Below, piece after piece: positions 1-7,826 of a stretch of 14,304 nucleotides of DNA; within the stretch, counting starts at the first letter, position 1, and every line of letters starts with the position of its first letter. The translations under genes and the position numbers were made by a program. The notes under the pieces were generated by a model. It was not told the DNA's origin and searched no databases. It saw nothing but the letters and a program-made list of their open reading frames with translations. The stretch is from DASZZX01 sp036260415 (lineage in GTDB: Bacteria > Actinomycetota > Nitriliruptoria > Nitriliruptorales > JAHWKO01), in the NCBI GenBank assembly GCA_036260415.1, contig DASZZX010000214.1:1-14304 (forward strand), in the 5' to 3' direction.

Positions 1-25
1 GGCGCGGGCCGCCCGGCCGAGTGGG

Positions 26-2719
26 TCACTCGAGCGGTGTGGCGGCGGGGCGTGCGCGACGCACGCGCACCCGCGCGTCCACCGCGAGGACGCCCTGCGC
101 GCGCACGAACACGGGGTTGAGATCCACTTCCACCACCTCGGGCAGGTCTTCGACCAGCGCGTTGATGGCGTGGAGCAGCCGTCGCAGAGCCTCCACGTCT
201 GCCGGTGGGGAGCCGCGGTAGCCGGTGAGCAGGCGGTAGGCCTTCAACGAGCGCAGCATCTCGTCGACGTCCACGTCGGTCAGCGGCGTCACCCGCACCG
301 CGACGTCCTGCAGCAGCTCAATCAGGGTCCCCCCGAACCCCACCATCACGAGCGGGCCGAACAGCGGGTCGTGGGTCACCCCGACGGCCATCTCCACCCC
401 GTCACCGACCATCTCCTGCACCAGGAAGGCGGCGGCGTACTCGCCCAGCCCGCGTCCCTCGAGGTCGGCGCGCACCTCGGCCAAGGCGTGCGCGGCGGCG
501 CCGGGGCGGTCGAGACCGAGACGGACCCCGCCGACGTCGGTCTTGTGGATCGGCGCGGCGACCTTCAGCGCCACCGGCCGGCCGATCCACTGCTGGGCCG
601 CGGCGGCTTCCTCCGGCGTGCGTGCCAGCTGCGCGGCGGCGAAGCGGGCCCCGTACGCCTCCAGGACCTCCGCCGCCTGCTCGGCGGTGAGCCACGCACC
701 ATCGCTGCTGGCCAGCGCCGCGTCGACCACCGCCCGGGCCCGACCGGGGTCGATACCGTCGGGGCGCAGCACCTGACCGCGCGGCGAGCTGCGCCACCGG
801 GCGTAGGACGCCGCCCGCCCCAGCGCCCGGGCCGCGTCCTCCGGGAAGGCGTAGCTGGGGATGCGCGCGTCAGCGAGGTCGCGCGGGACCCCCCGGGCGC
901 TCATGAAGACCGACAGGACGGGCTTGGCGTCGGGGATGCCGACGCGCGCCGCCACGAGCTGGCGGGCGACGTCCTCGCCGCTGGTCACGGTGGGCGGGAT
1001 GAAGATCACGATGACCGCGTCGATCTCTTCGGCGTCGCCTAGGACACGCAGGGCACGTCCGTACTGCTCGGGGGTGCCGCTGGCGATCAGGTCCACCGGG
1101 TTGGTGACGCCGGCCTCGGGCGGCAGGAAGCGGGCGAGTTCCGCGCGGGTGGCCTCGGCCAGGGTCGCGACGGTCAGCCCGTGTGACTCGCACGCATCGG
1201 CGCACAGGATCCCCGGCCCTCCGGCGTTGGTGAGGATGGCCACGTTCGCGCCGCGTGGCAGCGGCTGGGTGGTCAGCAGCCCAGCGACGTCGAACATCTC
1301 CTCGAGCGTGTCGGTGCGGATGACGCCGGTCTGGCGGAAGAGCGCGTCGACCGCCACGTCGCCGGCCGCGAGCGCGGCGGTGTGCGAGGTGGCGGCCCGG
1401 CGCCCCGCTGCGGTCCGTCCCGACTTCACCGCCACGATCGGCTTGCGGTAGGACACCCGCCGGGCCAGGCGGGCGAACCGCCGGGGGTTGCCGAACGACT
1501 CGAGGTAGAGCAGCACCACGTCGGTGTCGGGGTCGTCCTCCCAGTACAGCAGCAGGTCGTTGCCCGAGACGTCGGCCTTGTTGCCGACGGAGACGAACGT
1601 CGCGATGCCCAAACCGAGCCGGTCGACGTGGTCGAGCACCGCCAACCCGAGCGCGCCCGACTGCGACGAGAACGACGACCGGCCGGGGCGGGGGAAGGTC
1701 GGGCTGAACGTGGCGTTCAACCGTACGTCGGCGCTGGCGTTCATCAGCCCCATGCAGTTGGGACCGACGACGCGCAGCCCGTGGGCACGCGCGAGGTCCA
1801 CCAGCTCGGCCTGCCGTTCGCGGCCGACCTCGCCCGCTTCAGCGAATCCTGCGGAGATGATGCACACCGCTCGCACGCCGAGCCTGCCGGCCTCGTCCAC
1901 CACCCCGTTGACGACCGGGGCGGGGACGGCGACGATGACCACGTCGGGGACCTCGGGCAGGTCCGCGAGCGACCGGTAGGCAGCCACCGAGCGCACCACC
2001 CGGGCGTTGGCGTTGACCGGGTACACCACCCCACGGAACCCGCCGTCGAGGATCTTGGCGAAGACCAGGCCGCCGATCGACAGGGGGTCGCGGCTGGCGC
2101 CGACGACGGCCACGCTGGCGGGCTGGAGGAAGCGCCCCAGTGACGCCTGCGCCGCTGCCTTCTCGTCCTCCGCGACGGCCTGCAGGAAGCGTTCGGTGGG
2201 CTCGAGGCGGAAGCTGGTGTGGACCGTGATCCCCTGCGGGGTCCGGTCGTAGGTCAGCCCGAGGTCGCGGATGACCCGCAGCATGCGGGTGTTGTCGGCC
2301 AGCACGTCACCGACCAGCCGCTCGACGCCCCGCTCACGGGCGATCGGGACGAGGTGCCGTAGCAGGGCCGTGCCGATGCCACGGCCCTGGTGCGCGTCCT
2401 CGACCAGCAGCGCGAACTCGGCCGCCCGCGGGTCGTCGGGCAGGGTCTCGAAGCGCCCGACCGCCACGATGCGTTCGCTCTCGCCGCGGCCCAGCCGGGC
2501 GACCAGCGCGAACTGGGTGTCCGGGTCGAGGACGGTGAGGCGCTCGACGTTGCGCTCGTCCAGACGGAATGCCCCGAGGAAGCGGTAGCGGATCGTCTCC
2601 GGCGACAGTCGCTGCCACATCTGCAGCAGGCGCGGGGCGTCGTCCGGCCGGATCGGCCGCAGCTGGACGGTGGTGCCGTCCGGCAGCACGTGGTCGTGGC
2701 TGTACGGGTCGTCGCCCAC
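26..2719 (-). CDS. GNAT acetyltransferase fused to NDP-forming acyl-CoA synthetase (Pat/PatZ-type)
   Basis: An 897-aa cytosolic fusion. An N-terminal GNAT domain (about 10-170) carries the acetyl-CoA loop QGRGIGTALL at 111-120. A CoA-binding domain follows, with VGASRDPLSIGG near 206-217, then a succinyl-CoA-ligase-like part with SQSGALG at 352-358 and SHTAAL at 445-450, and a C-terminal ATP-grasp domain (about 670-885) with ALKV and DLNPVF near its end. Known relatives acetylate lysines of acyl-CoA synthetases and other enzymes; in E. coli PatZ the GNAT domain is C-terminal, whereas the N-terminal order is usual in actinobacteria. H446 sits where ADP-forming acyl-CoA synthetases carry their phospho-histidine, so synthetase activity cannot be excluded. 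An ATG at 2818 would add 33 residues of low-complexity sequence; I chose GTG at 2719 because AGGAGGGG lies 3 bases upstream of it. The gene is divergent from the NTF2-like gene. The family is clear; the substrate is unknown. Confidence 0.9.
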   Translation of the reverse strand: MGDDPYSHDHVLPDGTTVQLRPIRPDDAPRLLQMWQRLSPETIRYRFLGAFRLDERNVERLTVLDPDTQFALVARLGRGESERIVAVGRFETLPDDPRAAEFALLVEDAHQGRGIGTALLRHLVPIARERGVERLVGDVLADNTRMLRVIRDLGLTYDRTPQGITVHTSFRLEPTERFLQAVAEDEKAAAQASLGRFLQPASVAVVGASRDPLSIGGLVFAKILDGGFRGVVYPVNANARVVRSVAAYRSLADLPEVPDVVIVAVPAPVVNGVVDEAGRLGVRAVCIISAGFAEAGEVGRERQAELVDLARAHGLRVVGPNCMGLMNASADVRLNATFSPTFPRPGRSSFSSQSGALGLAVLDHVDRLGLGIATFVSVGNKADVSGNDLLLYWEDDPDTDVVLLYLESFGNPRRFARLARRVSYRKPIVAVKSGRTAAGRRAATSHTAALAAGDVAVDALFRQTGVIRTDTLEEMFDVAGLLTTQPLPRGANVAILTNAGGPGILCADACESHGLTVATLAEATRAELARFLPPEAGVTNPVDLIASGTPEQYGRALRVLGDAEEIDAVIVIFIPPTVTSGEDVARQLVAARVGIPDAKPVLSVFMSARGVPRDLADARIPSYAFPEDAARALGRAASYARWRSSPRGQVLRPDGIDPGRARAVVDAALASSDGAWLTAEQAAEVLEAYGARFAAAQLARTPEEAAAAQQWIGRPVALKVAAPIHKTDVGGVRLGLDRPGAAAHALAEVRADLEGRGLGEYAAAFLVQEMVGDGVEMAVGVTHDPLFGPLVMVGFGGTLIELLQDVAVRVTPLTDVDVDEMLRSLKAYRLLTGYRGSPPADVEALRRLLHAINALVEDLPEVVEVDLNPVFVRAQGVLAVDARVRVRRARPAATPLE

Positions 2720-2722
2720 CGT

Positions 2723-2730
2723 CCCCTCCT
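2723..2730 (-). promoter_or_regulatory. Shine-Dalgarno site of the GNAT/acyl-CoA synthetase gene
   Basis: AGGAGGGG reads on the minus strand, with 5 bases between AGGAGG and the GTG at 2719. This near-consensus site decides the start against the ATG at 2818. Confidence 0.8.
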
Positions 2731-2763
2731 GGATGCTGTCCGCCCATCGTGGGGTGCGCCCGC

Positions 2764-2785
2764 CGGGGGGCCCACCGGCCCCCCG
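2764..2785. repeat. GC-only perfect hairpin in the divergent promoter region
   Basis: Arms CGGGGGGCC (2764-2772) and GGCCCCCCG (2777-2785) pair perfectly over 9 bp around the 4-base loop CACC. The 8-bp palindrome GACCGGTC (2785-2792) overlaps its last base. There is no T-tract, so it does not look like a classical terminator. In a transcript of the Pat-like gene it would lie in the leader about 45 bases before the start. Function unknown. Confidence 0.6.
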
Positions 2786-2844
2786 ACCGGTCCGACGGCA
2801 CTTGCGGAGGCCTGCCACCCGCCGTCACCATGTCAAGATCGGCC

Positions 2845-2852
2845 AAGGGGGG
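2845..2852 (+). promoter_or_regulatory. Shine-Dalgarno site of the NTF2-like gene
   Basis: AAGGGGGG lies 6 bases upstream of GTG 2859. It supports that start over the in-frame ATG/GTG codons further upstream, which would run into the divergent gene. Confidence 0.6.
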
Positions 2853-2858
2853 CTGCCG

Positions 2859-3452
2859 GTGGCGGAGCAGAGGACGGGTGCCGACCGTGGCGGTGGCGCG
2901 CTCGCGGACGAGGTCGAGGTGGCCCTCGACCTGGACGCCATCGAGCGTGAGGGCCTGCACATCGAGGATCCCGACGCGGGACCTGTCGACGACGACCGCG
3001 ACTCGGATGTCGACCACCTGGCCCGCTACGGGCCGCTCGAGAGCGTCATCGACGGGTTCATCGAGGCGTACAACGCCCACGACCTCGACGGCGTGCTGGA
3101 GGTCCTCGCCGAGGACTGCGAGCTGCCGGGGCTGGGAGGCGACCCGCAGGGCTTCTCGCGCGCCTGCGACGACCTGTGGGACCGGCGCCCCCACGCGCTG
3201 CTGACGCGCGGGCTGGTCGACGACCAGCCGGTGGCCGTGCTGTGGGACGTGTGCACCGGAGCCCAGACCAACGGAGGCTGGGAGCGCGTGGGGCTGTTCG
3301 TCTTCGACCGGTCTGACCGCGAGGACGCGATCGGTCTGATCGAGGCGATCGAGGACCCCGCGACGCTGGAGGCCGCCGAGACCGACGACCCGGCGGACGA
3401 CCTGCTCGAGGGCGCACGCTGGGAGGAGTGGTACGAGGGCGACGGCGACTGA
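2859..3452 (+). CDS. Acidic NTF2/SnoaL-like protein of unknown function
   Basis: A 197-aa protein. The first ~55 residues are a charged, acidic region, probably disordered, containing EREGLHIEDPDAG and DDDRDSD. From about residue 58 to 165 it looks like an NTF2/SnoaL-like alpha+beta cone: VIDGFIEAYNAHDLDGVLEV (63-82) is the characteristic first helix with the AYNAHD motif, followed by strand-like segments such as PVAVLWDVC and RVGLFVFD. The tail is again acidic and ends in WYEGDGD. There is no signal peptide or membrane segment, so it is probably cytosolic. NTF2-like folds serve as small enzymes or binding domains; no catalytic residues can be assigned here. GTG 2859 is preceded by AAGGGGGG. 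It is divergent from the Pat-like gene and converges on metH with a 4-bp gap. The fold is fairly likely; the function is unknown. Confidence 0.75.
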   Translation: MAEQRTGADRGGGALADEVEVALDLDAIEREGLHIEDPDAGPVDDDRDSDVDHLARYGPLESVIDGFIEAYNAHDLDGVLEVLAEDCELPGLGGDPQGFSRACDDLWDRRPHALLTRGLVDDQPVAVLWDVCTGAQTNGGWERVGLFVFDRSDREDAIGLIEAIEDPATLEAAETDDPADDLLEGARWEEWYEGDGD

Positions 3453-3456
3453 TCCG

Positions 3457-6400
3457 TCAGCGTGCGGAGAAGTACTTCGCCTCCGGGTGGTGGACGATGA
3501 TCGCCGACGTGGACTGCTCGGGGTCGAGCATCCACTCGTCGGTGAGGGTCACCCCGATGGTTCCCGGATCCACCAGTCGGAACAGCTTGCCCTGGTCCTC
3601 GAGGTTGGGACACGCCGCGTACCCGAACGAGTAGCGGGACCCGCGGTACTCCTGGCGGAACAGGCCCTGCTTGGTGCCCGCGTCGTCGCCGGCGATGCCC
3701 AGCTCCTGGCGGATCCTCTGGTGCCATAGCTCCGCCAGCGCCTCGGCCATCTCGACCCCGAAGCCATGCGCGAACAGGTAGTCCTGGTAGCGGTCTGCGG
3801 CGAACAGCTCGCGCGCGACCTCGCCAATGTGCCGCCCCACCGTCACCACGTGGACACCGAGCAGGTCCGGTTCGCCGCTGTCGACGTCGCGGAGGAAGTC
3901 GGCGAGGCACAGGTACCGTCCGCGTGTCTGGCGTGGGAAGGTGAAGCGCTCCAGCTCGCGTTCCAGCGGGGCGCGGGGGTCCCACACGATCACGTCGTCG
4001 CCGTCGCCGCTGGCCGGGTAGTAGCCGTATACGACCTCGGGGACGAGCAGCTTCTCCGCCTTGGCCCGCGCCACCCACTCGCGCAGCACCGGCCACGCCT
4101 CACGTTCGAGGAAGGCGCGGTACTCCTTCGGTGAGCGCTCACCGGGCGTGAACCCCCATTGATTGCGGAACAGCGCCACCTCGTTGACCAGCGGCCACAC
4201 ATCATCGATCGAGATGCCACGCACGGTGCGCTGGCCCCAGAACGGCGGCCGGGGGATGCCCACGTCGGTGGCCACCGCCGACCGGGCCCGGCCCCGACGG
4301 TCGACGCGTGGCGGTGCCTCCGGCTTCGGGCGGCGGCGCGGCAGGTACTTCACGACCGGCTGCACCAGCTCGGGCGGCAGTGCCGCCCCGGCCCGTTTGG
4401 CCTGCATGAGCACGTCGAGGGTCTTCAGGCCCTCGAACGCGTCGCGGCAGTAGAAGACCGATCCGCGGTAGAGGGTCCGCAGGTCCTCCTCGACGTACGC
4501 GCGCGTCAACGCCGCCCCGCCCAGCAGCACCGGGAAACGCTCGGCCACGCCCCGCTGGTTCATCTCGTCGAGGTTGTCGCGCATGATCACGGTGGACTTC
4601 ACCAGCAGACCGGACATGCCGATCGCGTCGGCGTCCTCGGCCGCGGCGGCGGCCAGGATCGTGTCGATCGGCTGCTTGATACCCAGGTTCAGGGTCTCGT
4701 AGCCGTTGTTGCGCAGGATGATGTCCACCAGGTTCTTGCCGATGTCGTGCACGTCACCTTTCACCGTGGCGAGCACGACCCGTCCCTTGTTGGACGCCTC
4801 ACCCTTCTCCATGCGGGGTTCGAGGTACGCCACCGCAGTCTTCATCGCCTCGGCGCTCTGCAGCACGAACGGCAGCTGCATCTGGCCAGAGGCGAACAGG
4901 TCGCCTACCACCTTCATCCCGTCGAGCAGCACGGCGTTGACGATGTCCAGCGCCTTGCGGGTGCGCAGCGCCTCCTCGAGGTCGGACTCCAAGCCGTCGC
5001 GTTCACCATCTATGATGCGCCGCTTGAGGCGCTCGTCGATCGGCAGCGATGCCAGTTCCTCGCGGGACGCTCGGGTCTCGCTGGCGCCCTCGAACAGCTG
5101 CATCATGCGGTGCAGCGGGTCGTACCCGTCGCGTCGCGCGTCGAGCACGAGGTCGCGGGCAACCTGGGCGTGCTCCTCGGGGATGCGGTGCAGCGGCAGG
5201 ATCTTGGCTGCGTTGACGATCGCGGCGTCGAGCCCGCGCTCGATCGCCATGTGGAGGAACACCGAGTTCAGCACCTGGCGGGCGGCCGGTGACAGCCCGA
5301 AGGACACGTTCGACACGCCCAGGATGGTGAACGCCTCGGGGATCTCGGCCTTCACCCGCTCGATCGCCTCGAGGGTCTCCAGGCCGTCGCGCCGCAGGTC
5401 CTCCTGCCCCGAACCGAGCGGGAACGTGAGCGTGTCGAAGATCAGGTCCGACGCCTCGAGGCCGTACTCGTCGATCGCGATGTCGGCGACCCGCCGGCAC
5501 ACCTGCACCTTCCAGTCGGCCGTGCGGGCCTGGCCGTGCTCGTCGATCGCCAGCACCACCACCGCGGCGCCGTAGCGCGCGGCCAGGGGCAGCAGCCGGT
5601 CGGCCTTGACGCGACCGTCCTCGAGGTTGACCGAGTTGATGACCGCGCGCCCGCCCAGCCGGACGAGCGCCGTCTCGATCACCTCCGGCTCCGTCGAATC
5701 CAGCACCAGCGGCAGGGTGGACTGGGTGGCGAGCCGGTCCACCAGCGCTGCCACGTCCCGGACGCCGTCACGCCCCACATAGTCCACACACACGTCGAGG
5801 AGGTGCGCGCCCTCGCGGGTCTGCGAGCGGGCCAGCTGCACCATCGCGTCCCAGTCCTCGGCCAGCAGCATCTCGCGGAAAGCCCTCGAGCCGTTGGCGT
5901 TCAGGCGCTCACCCACCACGAGGAAGGAGGTCTCCTGGCGGATGGGGACGGGTGCGTACAGCGACGCCAGCTGGGGCTGCCACTCGACCTGCCGGTCGAG
6001 CGGTGGTCGCCCGTGCACGCGGTCGACCACCCGCCGCAGGTGCTCGGGGGTGGTGCCGCAGCACCCTCCCACGATGGCCACACCGTAGCGGGCGGTGAAC
6101 TCGTCCATCGCGTCGGCCAGCCCGTCCGCGGTCAGCGGGTAGACCGCCTGACCCTCCACCATCGACGGGATCCCGGCGTTGGGGATGACGCTGATCGGCA
6201 GGCGGGAGTGGCGCGACAGCGTGCGCAGGTGCTCGCGCATGTCGTCGGGACCGGTCGCGCAGTTCATGCCGAGCACGTCGATCGCCAGCGGGTCGAGCGC
6301 CGCGACCGCCGCGAGCGGCTCGGTGCCCAGCAGCATGGTGTTGATGTCCTTCTCCACCGTGAACTGCACCATGAGCGGCACGCGCCGGCCGACCTCGACG

Positions 6401-7011
6401 AACACGTCGTGGCACGCCGCCACCGCCGCCTTGATCTGCAGCAGGTCGAAGCAGGTCTCGATGAGCAGGACGTCCACACCACCGGCGAGAAGCCCCCGGA
6501 CCTGACGCCGGTACCCCTCCTCCATGGTCGGCAGGTCGATCAGGACCTTCGGCGGTTGCGGTCGCGCGGCCGCGGCCAGCGACAGGGTGGGTGATCGGGT
6601 GCCAGGCCCGATCGAGCCCACCACCCAGCGCGGCCGCTGCGGGGTCGCGAAGCGGTCGCACGCGCGGCGGGCGACCTCGGCGGCGAGCCGGTTGAGCTCC
6701 TCGCAGTCGTCGCCCAGCCCGTACTCGGCAAGCACCCACGGGGCGCCCCCGAACGTGTCGGTCTCCACCGCATCGCAGCCCACGGCCAGGAACGACGTGT
6801 GGATGTCCTCGATCAGGTCGGGGCGGGTGCGGACCAGGTGCTCGTTGCAGCCCTCGAGCTGCGCTCCCCCGAAGTCGTCGGCGGTCAGGTCACGCGCCTG
6901 GATGGACGTGCCCATCGCGCCGTCGAACACGACCACCCGCTCGCGGATCGCCGCCAGGAACGGATGGTGGGGATCGAGACGGCGCTGGCGCGGGCTCGTG
7001 ACCGTCAGCAT
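3457..7011 (-). CDS. metH: Cobalamin-dependent methionine synthase MetH
   Basis: 5-methyltetrahydrofolate-homocysteine methyltransferase, the last step of methionine synthesis, cytosolic. All four modules are present in 1184 residues, a normal length. The homocysteine domain (about 20-335) starts with VFDGAMGTSIQ and has zinc ligands at C251 and C317/C318 (GGCCGTTPEH). The pterin-binding domain (about 360-620) contains VVGERLNANGSRAF. The B12 cap and Rossmann modules (about 640-880) carry GDVHDIGKN, with H755 as the lower cobalt ligand and D753 in the relay. The AdoMet-dependent reactivation domain (about 920-1184) contains YGYYPA, RYSFGYAACP (1126-1135) and the terminal HHPEAKYF. The start ATG at 7011 has no strong Shine-Dalgarno site, but no better in-frame start exists. 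No frameshift or missing catalytic residue was seen. It is divergent from the HAD gene. Confidence 0.98.
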   Translation of the reverse strand: MLTVTSPRQRRLDPHHPFLAAIRERVVVFDGAMGTSIQARDLTADDFGGAQLEGCNEHLVRTRPDLIEDIHTSFLAVGCDAVETDTFGGAPWVLAEYGLGDDCEELNRLAAEVARRACDRFATPQRPRWVVGSIGPGTRSPTLSLAAAARPQPPKVLIDLPTMEEGYRRQVRGLLAGGVDVLLIETCFDLLQIKAAVAACHDVFVEVGRRVPLMVQFTVEKDINTMLLGTEPLAAVAALDPLAIDVLGMNCATGPDDMREHLRTLSRHSRLPISVIPNAGIPSMVEGQAVYPLTADGLADAMDEFTARYGVAIVGGCCGTTPEHLRRVVDRVHGRPPLDRQVEWQPQLASLYAPVPIRQETSFLVVGERLNANGSRAFREMLLAEDWDAMVQLARSQTREGAHLLDVCVDYVGRDGVRDVAALVDRLATQSTLPLVLDSTEPEVIETALVRLGGRAVINSVNLEDGRVKADRLLPLAARYGAAVVVLAIDEHGQARTADWKVQVCRRVADIAIDEYGLEASDLIFDTLTFPLGSGQEDLRRDGLETLEAIERVKAEIPEAFTILGVSNVSFGLSPAARQVLNSVFLHMAIERGLDAAIVNAAKILPLHRIPEEHAQVARDLVLDARRDGYDPLHRMMQLFEGASETRASREELASLPIDERLKRRIIDGERDGLESDLEEALRTRKALDIVNAVLLDGMKVVGDLFASGQMQLPFVLQSAEAMKTAVAYLEPRMEKGEASNKGRVVLATVKGDVHDIGKNLVDIILRNNGYETLNLGIKQPIDTILAAAAAEDADAIGMSGLLVKSTVIMRDNLDEMNQRGVAERFPVLLGGAALTRAYVEEDLRTLYRGSVFYCRDAFEGLKTLDVLMQAKRAGAALPPELVQPVVKYLPRRRPKPEAPPRVDRRGRARSAVATDVGIPRPPFWGQRTVRGISIDDVWPLVNEVALFRNQWGFTPGERSPKEYRAFLEREAWPVLREWVARAKAEKLLVPEVVYGYYPASGDGDDVIVWDPRAPLERELERFTFPRQTRGRYLCLADFLRDVDSGEPDLLGVHVVTVGRHIGEVARELFAADRYQDYLFAHGFGVEMAEALAELWHQRIRQELGIAGDDAGTKQGLFRQEYRGSRYSFGYAACPNLEDQGKLFRLVDPGTIGVTLTDEWMLDPEQSTSAIIVHHPEAKYFSAR

Positions 7012-7097
7012 GGCAGCAGAGAGTAGGTGCAGGGCCAGCGCGTGGCGACCCGTCGCGGCGTACGGTGTGCGCCCGACGATCGGCGGAGGAGGTTCAC
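7012..7097. promoter_or_regulatory. Divergent promoter region of metH and the HAD gene
   Basis: This 86-bp gap must hold promoters for both genes. It contains a small inverted repeat, GCGAC-CC-GTCGC at 7045-7056, which could be an operator half-site pair but is short for so GC-rich a background. No cobalamin or SAM riboswitch fits here, because there is too little leader and no B12-box-like sequence. No clear -35/-10 pair was seen. Confidence 0.5.
7085..7092 (+). promoter_or_regulatory. Shine-Dalgarno site of the HAD hydrolase gene
   Basis: GGAGGAGG lies 5 bases before GTG 7098. It fixes the start there rather than at the in-frame ATG/GTG-type codon 11 codons upstream. Confidence 0.85.
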
Positions 7098-7730
7098 GTG
7101 GCGACGCAGCCCGCGGTCATCCTGGACCTCGACGGCACCCTCGTCGACTCGGTCTACGTCCACGTGATCTGCTGGGACGAGGCCTTCCGTGCCCGCGGCT
7201 ACGAGGTCCCGATGTGGCGCATCCACGCCGGCATCGGCATGGGCGGCGAGCGGCTGGTGCCGTGGCTGCTCGGTGAGCACACCGACGACGTGACCGAGGT
7301 GTCCGACGACCACATCCGCCGGTTCCTCGAGCGCGCCGACGACCTGCGACCCACCACCGGGGCGCACGCCCTGCTGCACGACCTCTCCGTGCGGGAGGTG
7401 CCGTTCGTGGTGGCGACCTCAGCCGGGGCCGAGGCCCGCAAGGCGCTGCTGGAGGCGCTCGGCCGCCCAGACCTCGACACCACCGACGCCGGTCAGGTGC
7501 CGGCCTCCAAGCCGGCGCCGCACCTGCTGCACGAGGCCGCCGCTCAGCTCGGGGAGTCGGCCGAGCGCGCCACCCTCGTGGGTGACTCTCCTTGGGACGC
7601 CGAAGCCGCCCGGCGGATCGGTGTGCGCACCATCGCGGTGCGGTGCGGCGGCTTCGGCGACGCAGAGCTGATGCGCGCCGGAGCGCTGGACGTGGTCGAC
7701 CACCCCGGCGCGCTCGTCGGCCGCCTCTGA
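7098..7730 (+). CDS. HAD-superfamily hydrolase (phosphoglycolate phosphatase-like)
   Basis: A 210-aa cytosolic phosphatase of the haloacid dehalogenase superfamily. Motif I, DLDGTLVDS (10-18), carries nucleophile D10 and acid/base D12. Motif II is VVATSAG, with T107 or S108. Motif III is K138 in PASKPAPH. Motif IV is VGDSPWDAEAA, with D163 and D167 for Mg2+. Residues ~18-85 between motif I and the core form a helical cap of the C1 type, so the substrate is probably a small phosphorylated metabolite. The order and spacing resemble Gph/beta-phosphoglucomutase-like members, but the cap does not identify the substrate. The start is set by GGAGGAGG at 7085-7092. It is divergent from metH and followed directly by a terminator-like hairpin, so it is probably transcribed alone. 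Family certain, substrate unknown. Confidence 0.92.
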   Translation: MATQPAVILDLDGTLVDSVYVHVICWDEAFRARGYEVPMWRIHAGIGMGGERLVPWLLGEHTDDVTEVSDDHIRRFLERADDLRPTTGAHALLHDLSVREVPFVVATSAGAEARKALLEALGRPDLDTTDAGQVPASKPAPHLLHEAAAQLGESAERATLVGDSPWDAEAARRIGVRTIAVRCGGFGDAELMRAGALDVVDHPGALVGRL

Positions 7731-7760
7731 GCGCTCAAGCAGCCCGGAGGGCGGTAGCGC
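7731..7760 (+). terminator. Terminator-like hairpin after the HAD gene
   Basis: Starting right after the stop codon, GCGCT (7731-7735) pairs with AGCGC (7756-7760), and inside it GCCC (7742-7745) pairs with GGGC (7749-7752) around the loop GGA. The moderately T-rich GTCTTCCT follows. Position and shape fit an intrinsic terminator of a GC-rich genome, although the two stems are separated by an internal loop. Confidence 0.45.
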
Positions 7761-7776
7761 GTCTTCCTAGGCCCAT

Positions 7777-7811
7777 CGGACGAGGATGCGTGCCGGCAGG
7801 CCCCTCGTCTG
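7777..7811. repeat. Stem-loop just upstream of the LCP gene
   Basis: CGGACGAGG (7777-7785) pairs with CCTCGTCTG (7803-7811) over 9 bp, including one G-T pair. The 17-base loop itself contains the palindrome TGCCGGCA (7791-7798). It ends 15 bases before the GTG at 7827, so it would lie in the leader or promoter of the LCP gene. It could instead be a second transcription-stop element for the HAD gene. Confidence 0.4.
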
Positions 7812-7826
7812 CGATGCTCCCGGCTG

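Larger units (their letters stand above)
2720..2858. promoter_or_regulatory. Divergent promoter region between the Pat-like and NTF2-like genes
   Basis: This 139-bp gap separates two divergent GTG starts and must hold both promoters. I see no convincing -35/-10 pair. It contains the hairpin at 2764-2785, the palindrome GACCGGTC at 2785-2792, and ribosome-binding sites at each end. Reading frames continue across it on both strands, but they are proline/arginine-rich and resemble no protein family I know. Confidence 0.6.

Noticed and set aside
5..16. Possible terminator after the Pat-like gene (CGGG-CCG-CCCG)
   Set aside because: Only a 4-bp stem in very GC-rich sequence at the window edge; not distinguishable from chance.
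2802..2839. Promoter for the NTF2-like gene (TTGCGG at 2802 with CAAGAT at 2834)
   Set aside because: The spacing of 26 bases is far from 16-19, and the -10 match is poor.
4159..6594. Long forward open frames (4159-5292 and 5536-6594) antisense to metH
   Set aside because: They are His/Arg/Gln/Val-rich shadows produced by GC-biased codons of metH. No family resemblance, and metH itself is unmistakable.
7012..7097. Cobalamin or SAM riboswitch upstream of metH
   Set aside because: The gap is too short and holds no B12-box or SAM-type conserved core that I can see.
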